A stretch of 64,000 nucleotides of DNA, taken from contig JAKIMF020000011.1 of the NCBI GenBank assembly GCA_022605425.2, positions 248,001 to 312,000 on the forward strand, written 5' to 3'. Positions 46,565 through 59,422 of the stretch are shown piece by piece; the first letter of the stretch is position 1; each line of letters begins with the position of its first letter. The notes under the pieces are model-generated. The model had not been told where the DNA came from and did no database searches. It saw only the letters and a program-made list of their open reading frames with translations. This DNA is from Hamiltosporidium tvaerminnensis. Its lineage: Eukaryota > Microsporidia > Dubosqiidae. The translations under genes and the position numbers were made by a program.

Positions 46565-47560
46565 GACTTGAATCTAGAGACACCATTATGATACTAATTT
46601 GGCATTTAAAACAAAAATTTAGAAAAATTACACCTAAATTTATATTTGTAACTTTACAATTCCAATTTACTAACATCTTCTACCACTCACCAATAAATTA
46701 AATTAAAAAATCAAAAATTTAAACTATGGAAGTTTTAAACAGCTTTATTAAGAGCTAAAAAATCTTGAAATTAGATCTAATAATTAATTTTCTCCCTTTT
46801 AACAGCAAATACTAAAGGTAACCAAATTTTCTTCAGTTCCTCATCGATTTAAGATAAACTTCATACATGGAAACCAATTCTTCTCAATCTTTTGGTAAGA
46901 GCACCAGAAGATTTGATAAAATCAATCGCACGAGTGATTTATTGTTTTCTTTTAAAATATTTTTTTCAAATCACTATAACCTTTCTAACAGTCTGTATAG
47001 ATTCTGCTACCGGGCTTCATAAGTTGTAATATTATGCAGGTAATTATTTCTTTAGTTATATCAGAGATAGTTATCGACGTTATTTTACGAGCTGATTTTC
47101 TTTCCCCTAACACTATTGTACTTTTGTATACCAAATTTAAATTCGTGAATTTGCTCAGATAATTTCATTGCCTCAAATATATTCCTGCGTTACAGTCAAA
47201 TTACTTTTGTTTTATCATTCATTTTTTTAACTAATGTCTTTAATCTTCTATTTATAATATCTCGACATAAATATTGTTCTCATTTGTGTGTTTGCAAGGA
47301 AACCAAAAGCTGTTTTTAGATGATTTTAAGATTTTTTTTATAGTTGTCGAGCAAAGTACCTTTAAAACCAGAAACTTTCTTTTTACATGTAGACCATGTA
47401 TAAATTAAAAATAATGATGATTATGAATAGAGAATTATTCAAGAAATACAAGTGCTGCATTTTTGGGCCAAAAAAAGTTAATATATGGCACTTAAGCCAA
47501 TCACTAATATATCGAAACTAAAACTCATGTAAAATTAAATTTTTTGAATTTTTGTTTTTA
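46565..47560 (-). pseudogene. Merlin-like transposase relic, unit 3
   Basis: Almost the same as 33690-34690, with the same disabling changes. Near 47570-47640 it carries the unit 1 version (TTTTCTAGAGTC) where unit 2 has a different one. Confidence 0.72.
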
Positions 47561-48689
47561 AAAAAAATTTAGTATCAAAAAACTACTTTCCACCAACAAG
47601 CTTTTAATTTCGAAGATTTTCTAGAGTCAAAAATGTTGAAAAAGCAATCAAAAAGCCAAATTAAATTTATATTCTTTTATATTGAATAATGAGGGTAAAC
47701 CAGAAAAAATACATTAAATGATCACAAAAAAACAAATGTCAATCAAGAATATTTTCGTTTTTTTAGCAAACAGTTTGAAAAAAAAAATGCAAACATGATT
47801 TATATGTGCGCAATACAAACTAGAGTATATGCAAAGGTTGTTTTATTGCACCAGATTGCACTAAATTCACGCTTTTGAAAAAAAATACAATGAATGAATA
47901 ATTTTTTGTTAAAATAGGTTGTCTGATTAGATTTATAACGTAAGAAAAAGTTATTACTTTATTTCTTTTTTGACATATACTTTAAGGATGGAATTATTTC
48001 CCCGTTTTGGAAATCGGCTTCGGAATATAGAATTAATTCTTCCGCCAAATCAAGAGTTTTTTTAAAATAAAAACCAGACAATTTTTTTAATTTGGATATT
48101 CTTAGATATAATTAATGCGCGTCTCATAAATTTATGTTGATTTGATTCTTTCAACCTGATAAATTCTGTTTTTAAATCGATTTTTATTATTAATATAGAA
48201 TTGAACATAAATAAACATCCGATATGCAATGAATGTGTGGAATTGGTTTGAGAATCACTGGTTAACATTTTGATGAGATATAAACCACATTAGATATATT
48301 GGCTAATCAATCATAATTTCGTATTAAAACAGATTTAAAGAAGTAAATTTCAACTAAAAGACAATCTCAAGAATACATTTCTTCATACGGAAATCTTACT
48401 ATGACTTATGCAACATAAATTTTATAGATTTAGCTCAGAAAAAGAGAGGAATCTATGAATTTCGTTTTGGTTTGACCCCTTAAAACAGGATTTTCGTAAA
48501 AGAGGAATTAAAAATGAAAATGCAAAGACATTGACCATCGACAAAACGCTTTAAATATGTTCATCATAAACACCTAGAAGTGGAAAAAATCGGGATTAAA
48601 TGAGCAATAAAGATTTGAGAAGATATATAATTGATAGTCTAAGAAATTTTCTGTTGCAAATAAATTATTTTAACTATTGAAATTGAAGC
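47561..48689. other. conserved unexplained segment, unit 3
   Basis: Counterpart of 21807-22933. Small minus-strand frame at 48062-48268. Nothing recognised. Confidence 0.4.
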
Positions 48690-49295
48690 TAAGATATGAG
48701 GAAAAATAAGATAACACACATTGAAGTAGGAATCACATCCCAATATTCTGTTCAAACAGTTAAAACGGAGAAACTCAGGAATTATGACTTAGTAGAAAAT
48801 GATTTAGGTCTTATTTATAAATGGGGTGCAGAGATGATTCCTTATGTGATGACCTGGGACGGTATTGTGACAGAATACAACAAAACATATGCTAAAAGGC
48901 TACAAATACCAATGAATGTAGAGGCATATATACAATCCATAGTACTCAAGAAGACAGTCGAAACAATTTCTTTTGATCGACAAAGAGAATCTTAGTCAAG
49001 TCAAATACAATAAAAAGCTGAAAGAGAGTGCGATTAAGTGTTATACTAGGCTGTGATGCAAAAACAACCAAACGCTCCCTTTAAAGCAGGTAGACAACTA
49101 GGAAGATGGTGTTAAAACGGAAAATACAAAAAATATTACATCTCATATGTCAGAAGGAGGAACCAAGTTATAGAAACCTAAAATTAACATCAATTAAGTG
49201 TTAGATGTTACAGAAGAAAGGATAGTGGTTAAAGAAGTAGAATGAAATTTATAATAGTTATAAAGATGTTTTAACCTAGAATTCCTTTAAATAAA
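48690..49295 (+). pseudogene. 5'-truncated LINE 3' end, unit 3
   Basis: The first 99 codons are open (48696-48995), as in unit 2, but end KTVETISFDRQRES. The tail is broken. Confidence 0.85.
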
Positions 49296-49364
49296 AAAAG
49301 AAAATAAAAATTAAAAAATTTGCTTTTAAGTCATTTTCCCAATTTAGAAATTCTCAATTAAATT

Positions 49365-49463
49365 GACTTTTTTGACTTTTTTGACTTTTTATAAATCAAA
49401 ATTAATTAAAATCAATATTTTGACAGGAACACTGGGTTTATAAAGCAAGAAAATTAAACCCCC
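49365..49463 (+). promoter_or_regulatory. promoter and leader of the secreted-protein gene, unit 3
   Basis: Three 9-bp repeats GACTTTTTT (49365-49391), TTTATAAA at 49437-49444, and CCCCC at 49459-49463 next to the ATG. Confidence 0.6.
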
Positions 49464-51020
49464 ATGAATCTCTTCTCCATTTTTTTAATTCAAAACTCCC
49501 TCTGTGCTGGTATTTCGAATCCAATGTTTGATACGGATTTCAATACAGTTCATCATGATTCTTTTCTTTTACTTTTTACACAAGATACATTTAATCCTTC
49601 TGTTTCGCCAGCTCTCGATCCTTTCCATATTAACATAACGAATAGATATCAAGATGGGATAGACGACATTTCTTTAATCATACCTTACGCTAAAGTCTTT
49701 CTTGAAGCCCATTTAGAAATAACAAAGTGTATATTCGAAGATTCAATGAAAGAAGCTATTGAAAAACAATTGAAGGATTTTAAGAAGCGCCCAAGTGATT
49801 TTGATTTCAAAAATGAAAAACTCATATACAAAATGATACTTTTAAATTTTATAAAAATCTTTTTAAAGAAGTATATTCCGTGTTGCATCAACCAAAAAAC
49901 TTTGAAAACAGATGAAATTATTGTATTAAAACATATTTTAAAGGGGCCGACATTCTCTGAGGATTTTTTTGTCGAAAAAATGCTCGATATAATCATACCT
50001 AAGGAAATAACTGAAAAGCTACTCAATACCGAAAAAGAAAAAATTGAAGTAATTCAAAGTGGTATTAAAAACAAAGCAGTTAAGAAACTTATATTTGAAA
50101 ATTTGTTTTTCGCTTTTGCAGCTAGCTTGCTAGTTCTGAATCAAAATTTACCAGATTTTTCGGTTTATAATGCAACAAAAAACGAAGAATATTTAAATTC
50201 GAAAATCAAAAATAATGAATTTTTAAAAATCATAAAAAAAATATATTCGAAGAATGCATGGCAACTTTCAGCATCTTATGAAAATCGAATTATGCAAACA
50301 CCCGAAGAATCAAAAGAAGTGCTTTTTATGGGACTTTGTGGGTTAATTCTTGAGAACTACCAAAACAAAAACTTCAGAGATATATTTAAGAAAAAAATCT
50401 TTACATTAATTTTTGATAATAATAAACTTCGTTTACCAGTAGTGATTCAAAATGTTTCGAAAAATATTTTTCCAACTTACTGGTCGAGTCGCGAACTCTT
50501 ACGCTTTAAAGAATTACTCGAAAAATATTCAAATCACACTTTATACCTATCGTTTAGTTTGTCGATTGAAGACTGGCTCATAGTTTTTATCAGACAAATT
50601 TTTTCAAAATTTAAAAAAGAGAGGTTTTACAAAATAGTAAGTGAAGATTTTCCTGATGCTGAAGCAGTACGAAAAGAAATTCTTAAAGAAATATTTGAGG
50701 AAATCCCCGAAATCAGCCCTTTCTGTGATGATATAAAACTGTTTTTGGTGAAGTTAAAAGAGAATCTTAAATCCCAAACATATATTTCCTTTTATTTTGA
50801 CAAAGTTGAAGATTCAATTTTCAACGATATAATAACCAAATTTTTTGAAGAAAAGAAAATATCCAAAACAGAAATTCTTCATGGAGGAAATATGAGTGAC
50901 TTAGATATAAAAATAAGAAATAATGTGATGTATTGTTTCGAATATTGTTTTAAATCTACTTTGACCAGCCATTTTAGAAATGATGAATTTATAAAGAAAA
51001 AAACTATTATTTTTGAATAA
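49464..51020 (+). CDS. secreted lineage-specific protein, 518 aa, copy 3
   Basis: The signal peptide MNLFSIFLIQNSLCA is like copy 1, then residues 20-50 are like copy 2 (MFDTDFNTVHHDS). The segment LPDFSVYNATKNEEYLNS...YENRIMQT is like copy 1, and LRLPVVIQNV is like copy 2. The gene is therefore a mosaic of the other two plus private changes. The frame is intact, with the same CC pair and conserved 3' end. No domain recognised. Its first half is again far more diverged than flanking noncoding DNA. The stop overlaps AATAAA. Confidence 0.85.
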   Translation: MNLFSIFLIQNSLCAGISNPMFDTDFNTVHHDSFLLLFTQDTFNPSVSPALDPFHINITNRYQDGIDDISLIIPYAKVFLEAHLEITKCIFEDSMKEAIEKQLKDFKKRPSDFDFKNEKLIYKMILLNFIKIFLKKYIPCCINQKTLKTDEIIVLKHILKGPTFSEDFFVEKMLDIIIPKEITEKLLNTEKEKIEVIQSGIKNKAVKKLIFENLFFAFAASLLVLNQNLPDFSVYNATKNEEYLNSKIKNNEFLKIIKKIYSKNAWQLSASYENRIMQTPEESKEVLFMGLCGLILENYQNKNFRDIFKKKIFTLIFDNNKLRLPVVIQNVSKNIFPTYWSSRELLRFKELLEKYSNHTLYLSFSLSIEDWLIVFIRQIFSKFKKERFYKIVSEDFPDAEAVRKEILKEIFEEIPEISPFCDDIKLFLVKLKENLKSQTYISFYFDKVEDSIFNDIITKFFEEKKISKTEILHGGNMSDLDIKIRNNVMYCFEYCFKSTLTSHFRNDEFIKKKTIIFE

Positions 51021-51855
51021 ATTTTTAAGTTTTATGCGTTTTTATGACCAATTTCTTTATAATTTGAAGTTTTACGTGAAATTTCCTCTTAAATAATAAG
51101 TTCTGTGTTGAACAAAATTTTGAAGTTATTTTTTTAAAAAACCTCTCAAGTATAAAAATTAATTTAATAAATTTCATATCCAATGGCTTACATTATTCCA
51201 TTACTTACTAAAAAAAATAATCATAAAATGAGCTATGGAATTCCGACAGCAATTTGATAAAATTATAGTCGTACAAAAAAGTTTTTTTTAAATTCAAAAT
51301 TGCAGGAAATCATATTTAGCGGACCGAACACATTTCAAAACATTTTGCGCAACATAAAGCAACTCTGAAGTGTCTGTATGTACCGGGCCGATACAAAGGA
51401 ACGAGAAAAATTCAATACAGTCATATACTTGAATATAATCAAGTGTTTTCTTAAAAATGAAATATGATGTTGATGTTCGTTGTAACGAAATCGCGTTTTT
51501 ACTTTATATATTGCCATTTTGGAAAGAGCTTTTAACAAACAAAAATAAAGAAGACATCTTTATTACGTTTTTGCTGTAATTTTGACCATTATTCATCTAT
51601 TTAGTTGTTAGTTATGCAATTCAAATTAAACAATGAAGTTGTGCTCTAAAAAAATATCATACAGAAGTATGAAGTAGACTCAATTATAATTGAAAGAGTT
51701 TAATTGGTTTATTTTTACTTTATTTTGTTTTTTCCTTATATTTTATTTTGTATTTAGGATTAATTTTTGTTATTCTATTAAGTTATGGATAAAAAATCAC
51801 CATAGATCTCTTACTTTAATTTTTATTAATTTCATTTTTCTAAAAATGAGTTAAA
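51021..51855. other. downstream region, unit 3
   Basis: Counterpart of 25280-26117, with a 67-codon small minus-strand frame at 51335-51538. Nothing else recognised. Confidence 0.4.
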
Positions 51856-54800
51856 TCAGAAAAAAAAGCAAATTTTTCTCTTTAAAATAATTTTTTCCAC
51901 AATTTCAACCACTTCTATCTCTTCCTCCAACTCCAACTCTTCATTTGTATTAGTTTTTGGTTCCTTTTCTGTGGTTATGCCATGCAAAATAAGGGGTAAA
52001 ATATGTTTTCTATTTTCCGATTTAAGATCTTCTTCCTCGTTGTCTATTATCTTTAAAGGGGGTGTTTGTTGTTTATGCATTTCAGCTCCTAAAATAACAA
52101 TTAATGATACACTCTTCCAGCTCTCTTCGGCATTTGGTCTAGACTCAAGTCATCTTCGTCGATCAAAAGAAATTGTTTCGACTGTCTTCTTGAGTACTAT
52201 GAATTATATATGACTCTACATTCATGGGTATTTGCAGTCTCTTACATACGTCTTATGGTATTTTGTCACAATACCGTTCCAGATTATCACATAAGGAATT
52301 ATCTCTACAGTACATTAATAAATAAGACCTAACTCAATTGCAAATACCTCATACTTCCTAAGATTCTCTGTTTCAACTAGTTAAAGAGAGTCTTGGGTAG
52401 TGATTCCTACTTCAATGAGGGTCATCCTATTTTATCTCTTGTCTAAAATAAATATATCTGGTTTTTACACAGAATCTTGACATCAGTTTTTATTCTGGCG
52501 TCGACTCTTATCTCTGCATATTCGTTATCAAGAATTTCTTGAACTGAGTGGCTTCTAATTCGTTTCGAAGACTTAAACTTATATTTATTCAGCAAAATTA
52601 AATTTATACATCGTACCATTTCATTGTGTCGTCTTTGTAGTCATGACTAAACATTTTTTCACATCTCGTTGCTAGGTGATCTACTGTTTTTCTAGACTGG
52701 TTGCAGGATTGAAACATACCTTCTGCACCCCAGAATAACATTTCCATCCTGGATATAACAGAACACTGTTTCATCACGTGGTCTTACACTCCCTTTTTTT
52801 AACACACTTGAGGAGTTATTTACACTTACCAGCTCGTTATTTCTAGCACTATATAACTTTGAATGTAGTTTTCGGTTTTTGATTTCGTTGTATAGATTAG
52901 CTAGTTGAGCTTCTTTCAATTTATTTTTTGTGACTTGCTCTTCAAACCCGTATTTTACTTTTAAAAAGTTTAAATGCGTGAAAGGTAGGTTTTATTATTA
53001 TTTTCAACTCTTAAGATTGCTGCTTTTCTGTCGATGTATCTTTATGTTTTTCAAGACAATCCTAGAGTTGCAAAAGCATATGTTCGCTTTTAAATTCGCC
53101 ACTGTGTAAACTTCTTCCTAGTTCTTTGCGTGGAAGGTATAGACGTTCTTTACATCTTAGGCGCATATGTATTTTGTTCTTTACTAACACATCACGCACC
53201 GCATCATATAACTTAGAAAAGTCAGTCAGTTCAGTCGGAGTACATTTATATGATAATTTAGTAAAGAAATTGAGTTTTTTTAATAGCTTGAAATAAATTT
53301 CTTGCATTTAATCTCGTGCAATAAAGTCTTTCTACTCGCGCTTTAAGTTTAGTTTGTACAGCTTCAAATGACTTAATTGTTTGAACACCTCTGCTTTCTT
53401 CTATAATGCCAAGGTGTTTATAAACACCTATTCTTTCAAGAAGAGTAGCAGTATCTCCACCACATTGAACATTAGGAGCCGAATTCTTTTTGTTTTTCCA
53501 ATCTTATATTATTAATGAACTTTGTAATCTCACTCGTCATTCCTTCCACTTTTTGTACATCTTCGGCAAAGAGCTTAAGATCATCAATAAACAAGAGTTG
53601 ATTATTCGCGTAAGATTCTTTATCTGTCTTTATTTTCACTCTTGTGTATTTTTAATTAAGCTTTCGCTCAATAGATCCATCCAAAACACAAACAACAATG
53701 GTGACAGACTATCCTATTGCAGAATCTCTCCATCGATCTTCTTGCACATAATATTTTCAGGCTCAAATGATATATTAATTTTCTATTTTGATATAGATAC
53801 TTAAATAAATTTCCGGATTCAATCACATAAATTAAGGTTTTTTATGAATTAAGTCAAATAAGCATGATCCATTGACTCATGGGGTTTTTTGACATGTATA
53901 CATGTTGCCTTAAGATTTTTTGCGTACTATTTATTCATTGAAACTTTTAAAAATACCTGGTATTTTGCTTCTTGCGCTTCTCTAAGCGCATCCACACTGA
54001 TTATCCGTTAGTAATACTCGTCTTTTGCCTAAAGCTGTGAACTTTAGTAACACATTTTGACCTATGTTTATACAGGTTATCGGCCTGTGATCAGAATCAG
54101 TATTTAGTGTACTTTTAGGTATCAGATAGGTAAGTTTGCAATAATACCCGTCGACTTGAGGCGTTCCTTCGTAACATATGACTTTCACAATATCGTAAAG
54201 ATATTTATGATGCTAAGTTTCTTGATCTAAAAGTTATAAATACCATCAATTCCGGCGGCTTTCTAGTTAGGCAGCCAATTCATGCTATATTTAACTCTTC
54301 ACGTGAAGAAAAAGCGGTCTGTTGCGTATCTGACACGAAAGGTATAAAAAAATCATCTTATGTAACTACCTTATTCTCTTTGTCTATATTGTAAACCAAA
54401 CTTCTATAATTTCGACAGATAAACCAAATGCTCAAATTCAACGCGCTCAGATAAGCCCAGATAGATTCGACCTCGGAATGACTCAAAGACGATTCTCTTT
54501 CCGGAATTTCTTCCTGCTCTCTTTAATCGGATGTTTTTTCTCGTAAAATTCGAAGCCTCATTCTTTTTAACCACAGACCTAGAGAAATCATTTATTCTGC
54601 TTAAGTCTAAATTAAACTCTCGCCTAATTTTTCTGGACTTTTCGTTTCCGAAGTTAAGCTTTTTCTGTTTTTAAGCCTTCTCAAGAAGATATTTATAAAT
54701 TACCAACTTGCAAAATTTACTTTCTATACTTTCCTTTTAAGCGGATCAAGTTTAGCCTTACTTGTCATCTCGCCATAGCATACATGAGCCGCATGAATGA

Positions 54801-55582
54801 TCCGATCTGAATTACTAACATTCTTAGGCACATAACATTCAGCATATTTACCTGTGATTCGATTTATGAGTACGAAAACTTTACTGTCAACTAATTCTAC
54901 ATAAGTTTTCTAGTTCGGACAACTACATCTCCGATTTCCTTCTCCGTGTTTCCTGGATTTTACAGAAGAACTTTTCTCTTGGGTTCATATAATGTAGTGT
55001 CAGTTAAGGAACATGACTCAGTGAGCAAGTTACGATTCTACGTCGGTCTCTATTCTCTTCTTGCCTTATTTCTCTTTCTGCCTTATTTTTTATTAATTTG
55101 TTTAACACATCAGTATCAACAGTTGACCAAATTCCTCACTATGGTACCTAAGAAAGCAGACCAGCTATTTCTAGGCATTCTCTCAAATATTTTTTGCACT
55201 GCTAAAATAGCAGATCTAGGCCTTTCCTGCTCTACGGCTGTAACAGAGTCAAGCATTGAATGCAATTATATCAGTCGATTTCCTTCTAGAATAGCAGGTG
55301 CATTGAGGTTTTCTATTGTGTTGGCTGGTCTACACGCAGACGAATCGAGACAGGAAGAAGGGGGTGTGGAATCGAGCAGGCTTACTGGAGTAACCCAAAA
55401 CGCATTGCTCGATGGGGAGTGGATTTTGTTATGGATGGTCGGTTGTGGTTGATGCGTCTAGATATCTTCACGTCATCTCTATCACACGTTTTTGTCTCTT
55501 TTAAACTAATTTACGATTTGTTTACAGCCTTTATTTCTTCATTTTTTATATTTTATCTGCCAACTTTTTTTCTTCTACCCAT
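51856..55582 (-). pseudogene. full-length dead LINE, unit 3
   Basis: Same insertion and mostly the same frameshifts as unit 1 (ATG at 55582). FIDDLKLFAED is legible near 53580. The zinc knuckle is lost and the P-D region is damaged. Confidence 0.88.
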
Positions 55583-56819
55583 AAAGAACACAAAATACAT
55601 TGAATTGATTTTTATTAAAAATAAATGCTCTGTCATATTACGTAACAGTATTTCTAAATTTTCACTCGTTTATGTAATCTTCTTTTTAAAAATTGTAGGA
55701 AGCTAAGACAAGCCGAAACCAGATAAATAGCTTAAATTTATGTTGATTGTGATGCTTTGGTGCATAATTTTGCTTCAAATGCCATAAACATCATATAAGT
55801 AAATAAAGATTTAATAGTAGTTATTTATACAACATTTAACAATACTAGGCACCTTGAAATAAAAATCCAAGGAACAAATAGGAAAGACGAATTCAATATA
55901 TTTTTTGTATTTAAAACTTTTAAATTAATAGAAAAAAGTTATTAACAAAAAAAAACATGTAAAAACAAGCTATTCTATTATAAAAATTCATTGTTTTCTC
56001 ATTTGAAAAGTAATATAATACAGGAGAAGAAACCAAACACGTAATTCAAATGAAGAGATACAAGAAAAACTAAGCTAAGAACTTATAAAAAATTAAACAA
56101 CATGATTATATTCATAAAAAATAGTGCAATCAAGAAAAAATCGCGTTTTTTAAAAAACATGAAAGTGATTAATTTCAAACCGGTTGACTTTTTAACTTGG
56201 ATTTTGCAAGGCTTGGAATCATAGGAAAAATATTATACATGTTCGGCTGATATGAAATAGCTGTTAAGCTTCCTAGAATATATACTAGAAGATTCAACCT
56301 ATTATTGAGTAGCAAGTTAACATATGCATCGCAAAATATGAATTGTTATAAAAAGAAAGTGATATATCAACAAGATGAAATGCTTTTCAAAGTATGTGAA
56401 CGTTAATTAAATTTTTATATTTATAAAGCTTTTTACTGGAAAAAATATAGGTTAGAAAGAGAAATTAAGAAAAGCACTGGTAGCAAAATTATTTTACGAA
56501 ATGAAAACTTTATCACTTTCAAAGTTAAAATTTCTTTAAAAATGAGTATGTGTTTGATATAGGTTCGAAACAACTAAATATTTGATATAATTCCTCTTAA
56601 GGAAATAATGGTTTGTTATCTGCTTAGAACTGTCTCTCCGGTAAAACTAATACAACAATTTACCTTGATGGACCGTAGAAGATTTAGCGTCTTGTGATTA
56701 GAAAATGCCTCGGAATTACTTCATTATCATATACTGGTATATTTAAATGCCATTTTTTTACTTTTACTGAATAGAATTTGATTTCATTCTGTAAAACGAA
56801 CCGAAAAAATTTTCTTAAT
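55583..56819. other. unexplained conserved segment, unit 3
   Basis: Counterpart of 29846-31084 and nearly identical to it, apart from a few patches (near 55790 and 56055). Confidence 0.4.
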
Positions 56820-57082
56820 AAAGAATCCTAAATTCATTCATCCTTGGGACTACAGCCTGTAAACGCCTTAGTCTCTCTTAGCAATACTACCCACAGGTCT
56901 TTTTCAAGTGGATTTATTTACTTTTTCGGGTTTCGTAACAAGTTAGTTTTAAAGGGTGGCTTGTTAGCCTTACGCCCAACACCAACATGGAGGACCAGTC
57001 CTTTTTAGTCGCCTCTTACGACAAGCATAGAATACTCCAAACCAATTCTGCACCCGGCATGGTTGGCTAAAGAATCCTAAAT
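56820..57082 (-). mobile_element. GC-rich SINE-like insertion, unit 3
   Basis: Block 56834-57068 between exact AAAGAATCCTAAAT repeats (56820-56833 and 57069-57082). Confidence 0.6.
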
Positions 57083-57094
57083 AGCATTGTTAAA

Positions 57095-58767
57095 TGTCGC
57101 GGCCCATAATCCCCCCCATATCCTTTGTGCCCCGTTATTTCTAATACCCCCCCCTTTATTTTCAATATATTTAACGCCTCTGTATTTACTATTAATTAAT
57201 TTTTAACACACCCAAATTAAAATATGAGGTATTACGTTTCTAAATATAATAAGAGTCAAATGAAAATAAATGTTTATATACTTTTAATTTTATTTTTCAC
57301 TCTAAAATTTTTTATCGGAATCAATTTTAAAAATAAAACCATTTCCTTCTATCTTAACATTTCTTATTTTAAAAATAACATATAGTTAAAAAAAAAAGAA
57401 AAAAACAAAGTAAAATTTAATCCGCTTTATTAGACTTTATAAACAGTTATTTTTTCAGCATTAACGTTTTCTAATTCTATCATATTACCATTAAAACTAT
57501 TTGTCACTGTAAAGACATAATCATCTAAAAAAGAATCAAACAAGACACGTTTAGTCTAGTATTCATGTCAAAATGCTTTTTTTAACAAAACCTAATCTCT
57601 AATAGGAAGATTTCTTATTTTTTTATTGTAATCTTTACTTTCTATGATTCTTTTTTATATTTTTCAAAATTTTTAATTACTTCTGTATTAGTTTAAAAAT
57701 TCTTATCAATTTCAGAATCAGTTGTTGTTGAAGATGAAGCAAGATATCAGGACCCATTTACTTCATTATACATTTAAGACCCAATCTCTAAATTCCACTG
57801 TGTCTTTATATCCCAAATCATGTTTGCTTGCTGTTTTACATCAGAAATTATTTCGTCAACAAATACTAAATCATCCTTTAGTTCCTCTGTCACTATATTA
57901 CCAGAAAGAAGATTATAAACCCAGTTAACCATTAAAAGGTTGTAATGATGATTTATTTGAGGCACTATGTATTGTTCTATTATAAGCCAATATAACATCA
58001 ATATAAAAACAGATCCATCTTTTTGTACCTGTAACATATAACTTCTTTTGCATACTATCTTTTAATGTTTGATTCATCTTTTCGATTTGTTCCTGTGCCT
58101 TTGGATTATGATGTCTTCCATATATTATTTGAATGTTAAGATCAGTTAAGTATGTTTCAGCCATTCATTTTGAAATTCTTCATCATTATCAGATTCAATC
58201 TCAACTGGAATACCAAAATTATAATAGAAATTTATATGAATCTTCTTCGGACTGTGAAGTCTTGTTGATCGTTTTAAAAATATAGAAATACGTTGTATAA
58301 GTGTCAATTACGTTTCGAGTCCAATAATCTGATCATTTTGATCAGCGTATCTTCTAAAAGCTACACAATTCATCATGAATAAATTGTATTATTTTTTTAA
58401 ATTTATTCATTGATAAGAGTGATTTGCTCGGAAATTCGTTTCCTTATAACATGTTATTGCATTATAAAATATTTATTTAGTCGATAATATTAAGCAATAG
58501 AAGCCGTAAAACCTTGCATTGGGACTATTTGTATATGTATTGCCTTTTAATCGTTTAGATTCAAAGACTCTAATCCGACCATATAAATATGGAAATTTTA
58601 TTTGAGCAATAGAAGCTGGAGTAAATACGAAATAACCCTGAAATTATAGGATAAAAATAAAATACAAATAACATATATCTATTATAAATAAGGGTGTTAT
58701 TAATACATAAAATTGCATTGGAAATAACGGGCACAAAGGACATGGGGGGGCACCAAGGACCGTGACA
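57095..58767 (-). mobile_element. Ginger/KRBA2-like DNA transposon, inactive, unit 3
   Basis: TIRs as in the other units. The minus strand keeps the longest version of the core end (MAETYLTDLNIQIIYG to SLQPFNG, 58164-57925), in part open into a second frame at 58037-57774. Frameshifts before the core are shared with unit 1. Confidence 0.72.
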
Positions 58768-59422
58768 TCTAATAAGACCACACACTAGAAAACCCGATGT
58801 AAACATTTAAATAAAGACATTTTTCTTTTTGTCAAAAAAGCCAAAAATATCATATATTTTCACAAAATAAATCAACTCACTCTTTAAAACTGAGTGAACA
58901 AAAAAAAAGAAATTGTTCAAAATTACAAAAATTAAGTAATAAACATTGCCTTAATATTTTCACTTAAGTTATGATTTTGGCTTATAATGTTTACAAAGCA
59001 TTGTATATATATCTAGAAATAGCAAATACCTATTGATTAAGGGGATATATTTAGTAAAGAGTATGGCAATAATTTTTAATTTTTTTTGTAGACGAAAGAA
59101 TTCGTGTTTTAATAAATCCAGATTCAAATTAAAATTACATTGAAAAATCTTATACAGCTCTAAAATATGCAAATACCTTTTCGCTAGTTAGAAATGATGG
59201 CAAAGCAGAGTGATTTATAACCACTATAAAAAATTAGAGAATATATTTACGAATAGCAGGTATCATAAATCTTGCAATAGTAAACATACAAAGAGGATAG
59301 AAATTGAAACCGAAATATATACAAACACGGAAAATTCAAATAAAGCAAACAAGAGCAGAAAAAAAAACCAATCATCTAATTAATTATATTTTTTTCTTCG
59401 TATTAAAATTTGAAAAATAACA
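58768..59422. other. unexplained end segment of unit 3
   Basis: Homologous to 33028-33689 but with many more substitutions and indels, the pattern expected at the outer edge of an array. Confidence 0.4.

Larger units (their letters stand above)
46565..59422. repeat. tandem unit 3 (12,858 bp)
   Basis: Same layout. Matches unit 2 in its first ~3 kb and unit 1 in the LINE part. Its last ~620 bp differ from the ends of units 1 and 2. Confidence 0.9.

Noticed and set aside
20796-59422. Three units read as separate haplotypes wrongly joined
   Set aside because: Not excluded, but the n+1 Merlin boundaries, hybrid internal junctions and unequal edges fit a real tandem array better. Long reads would decide.
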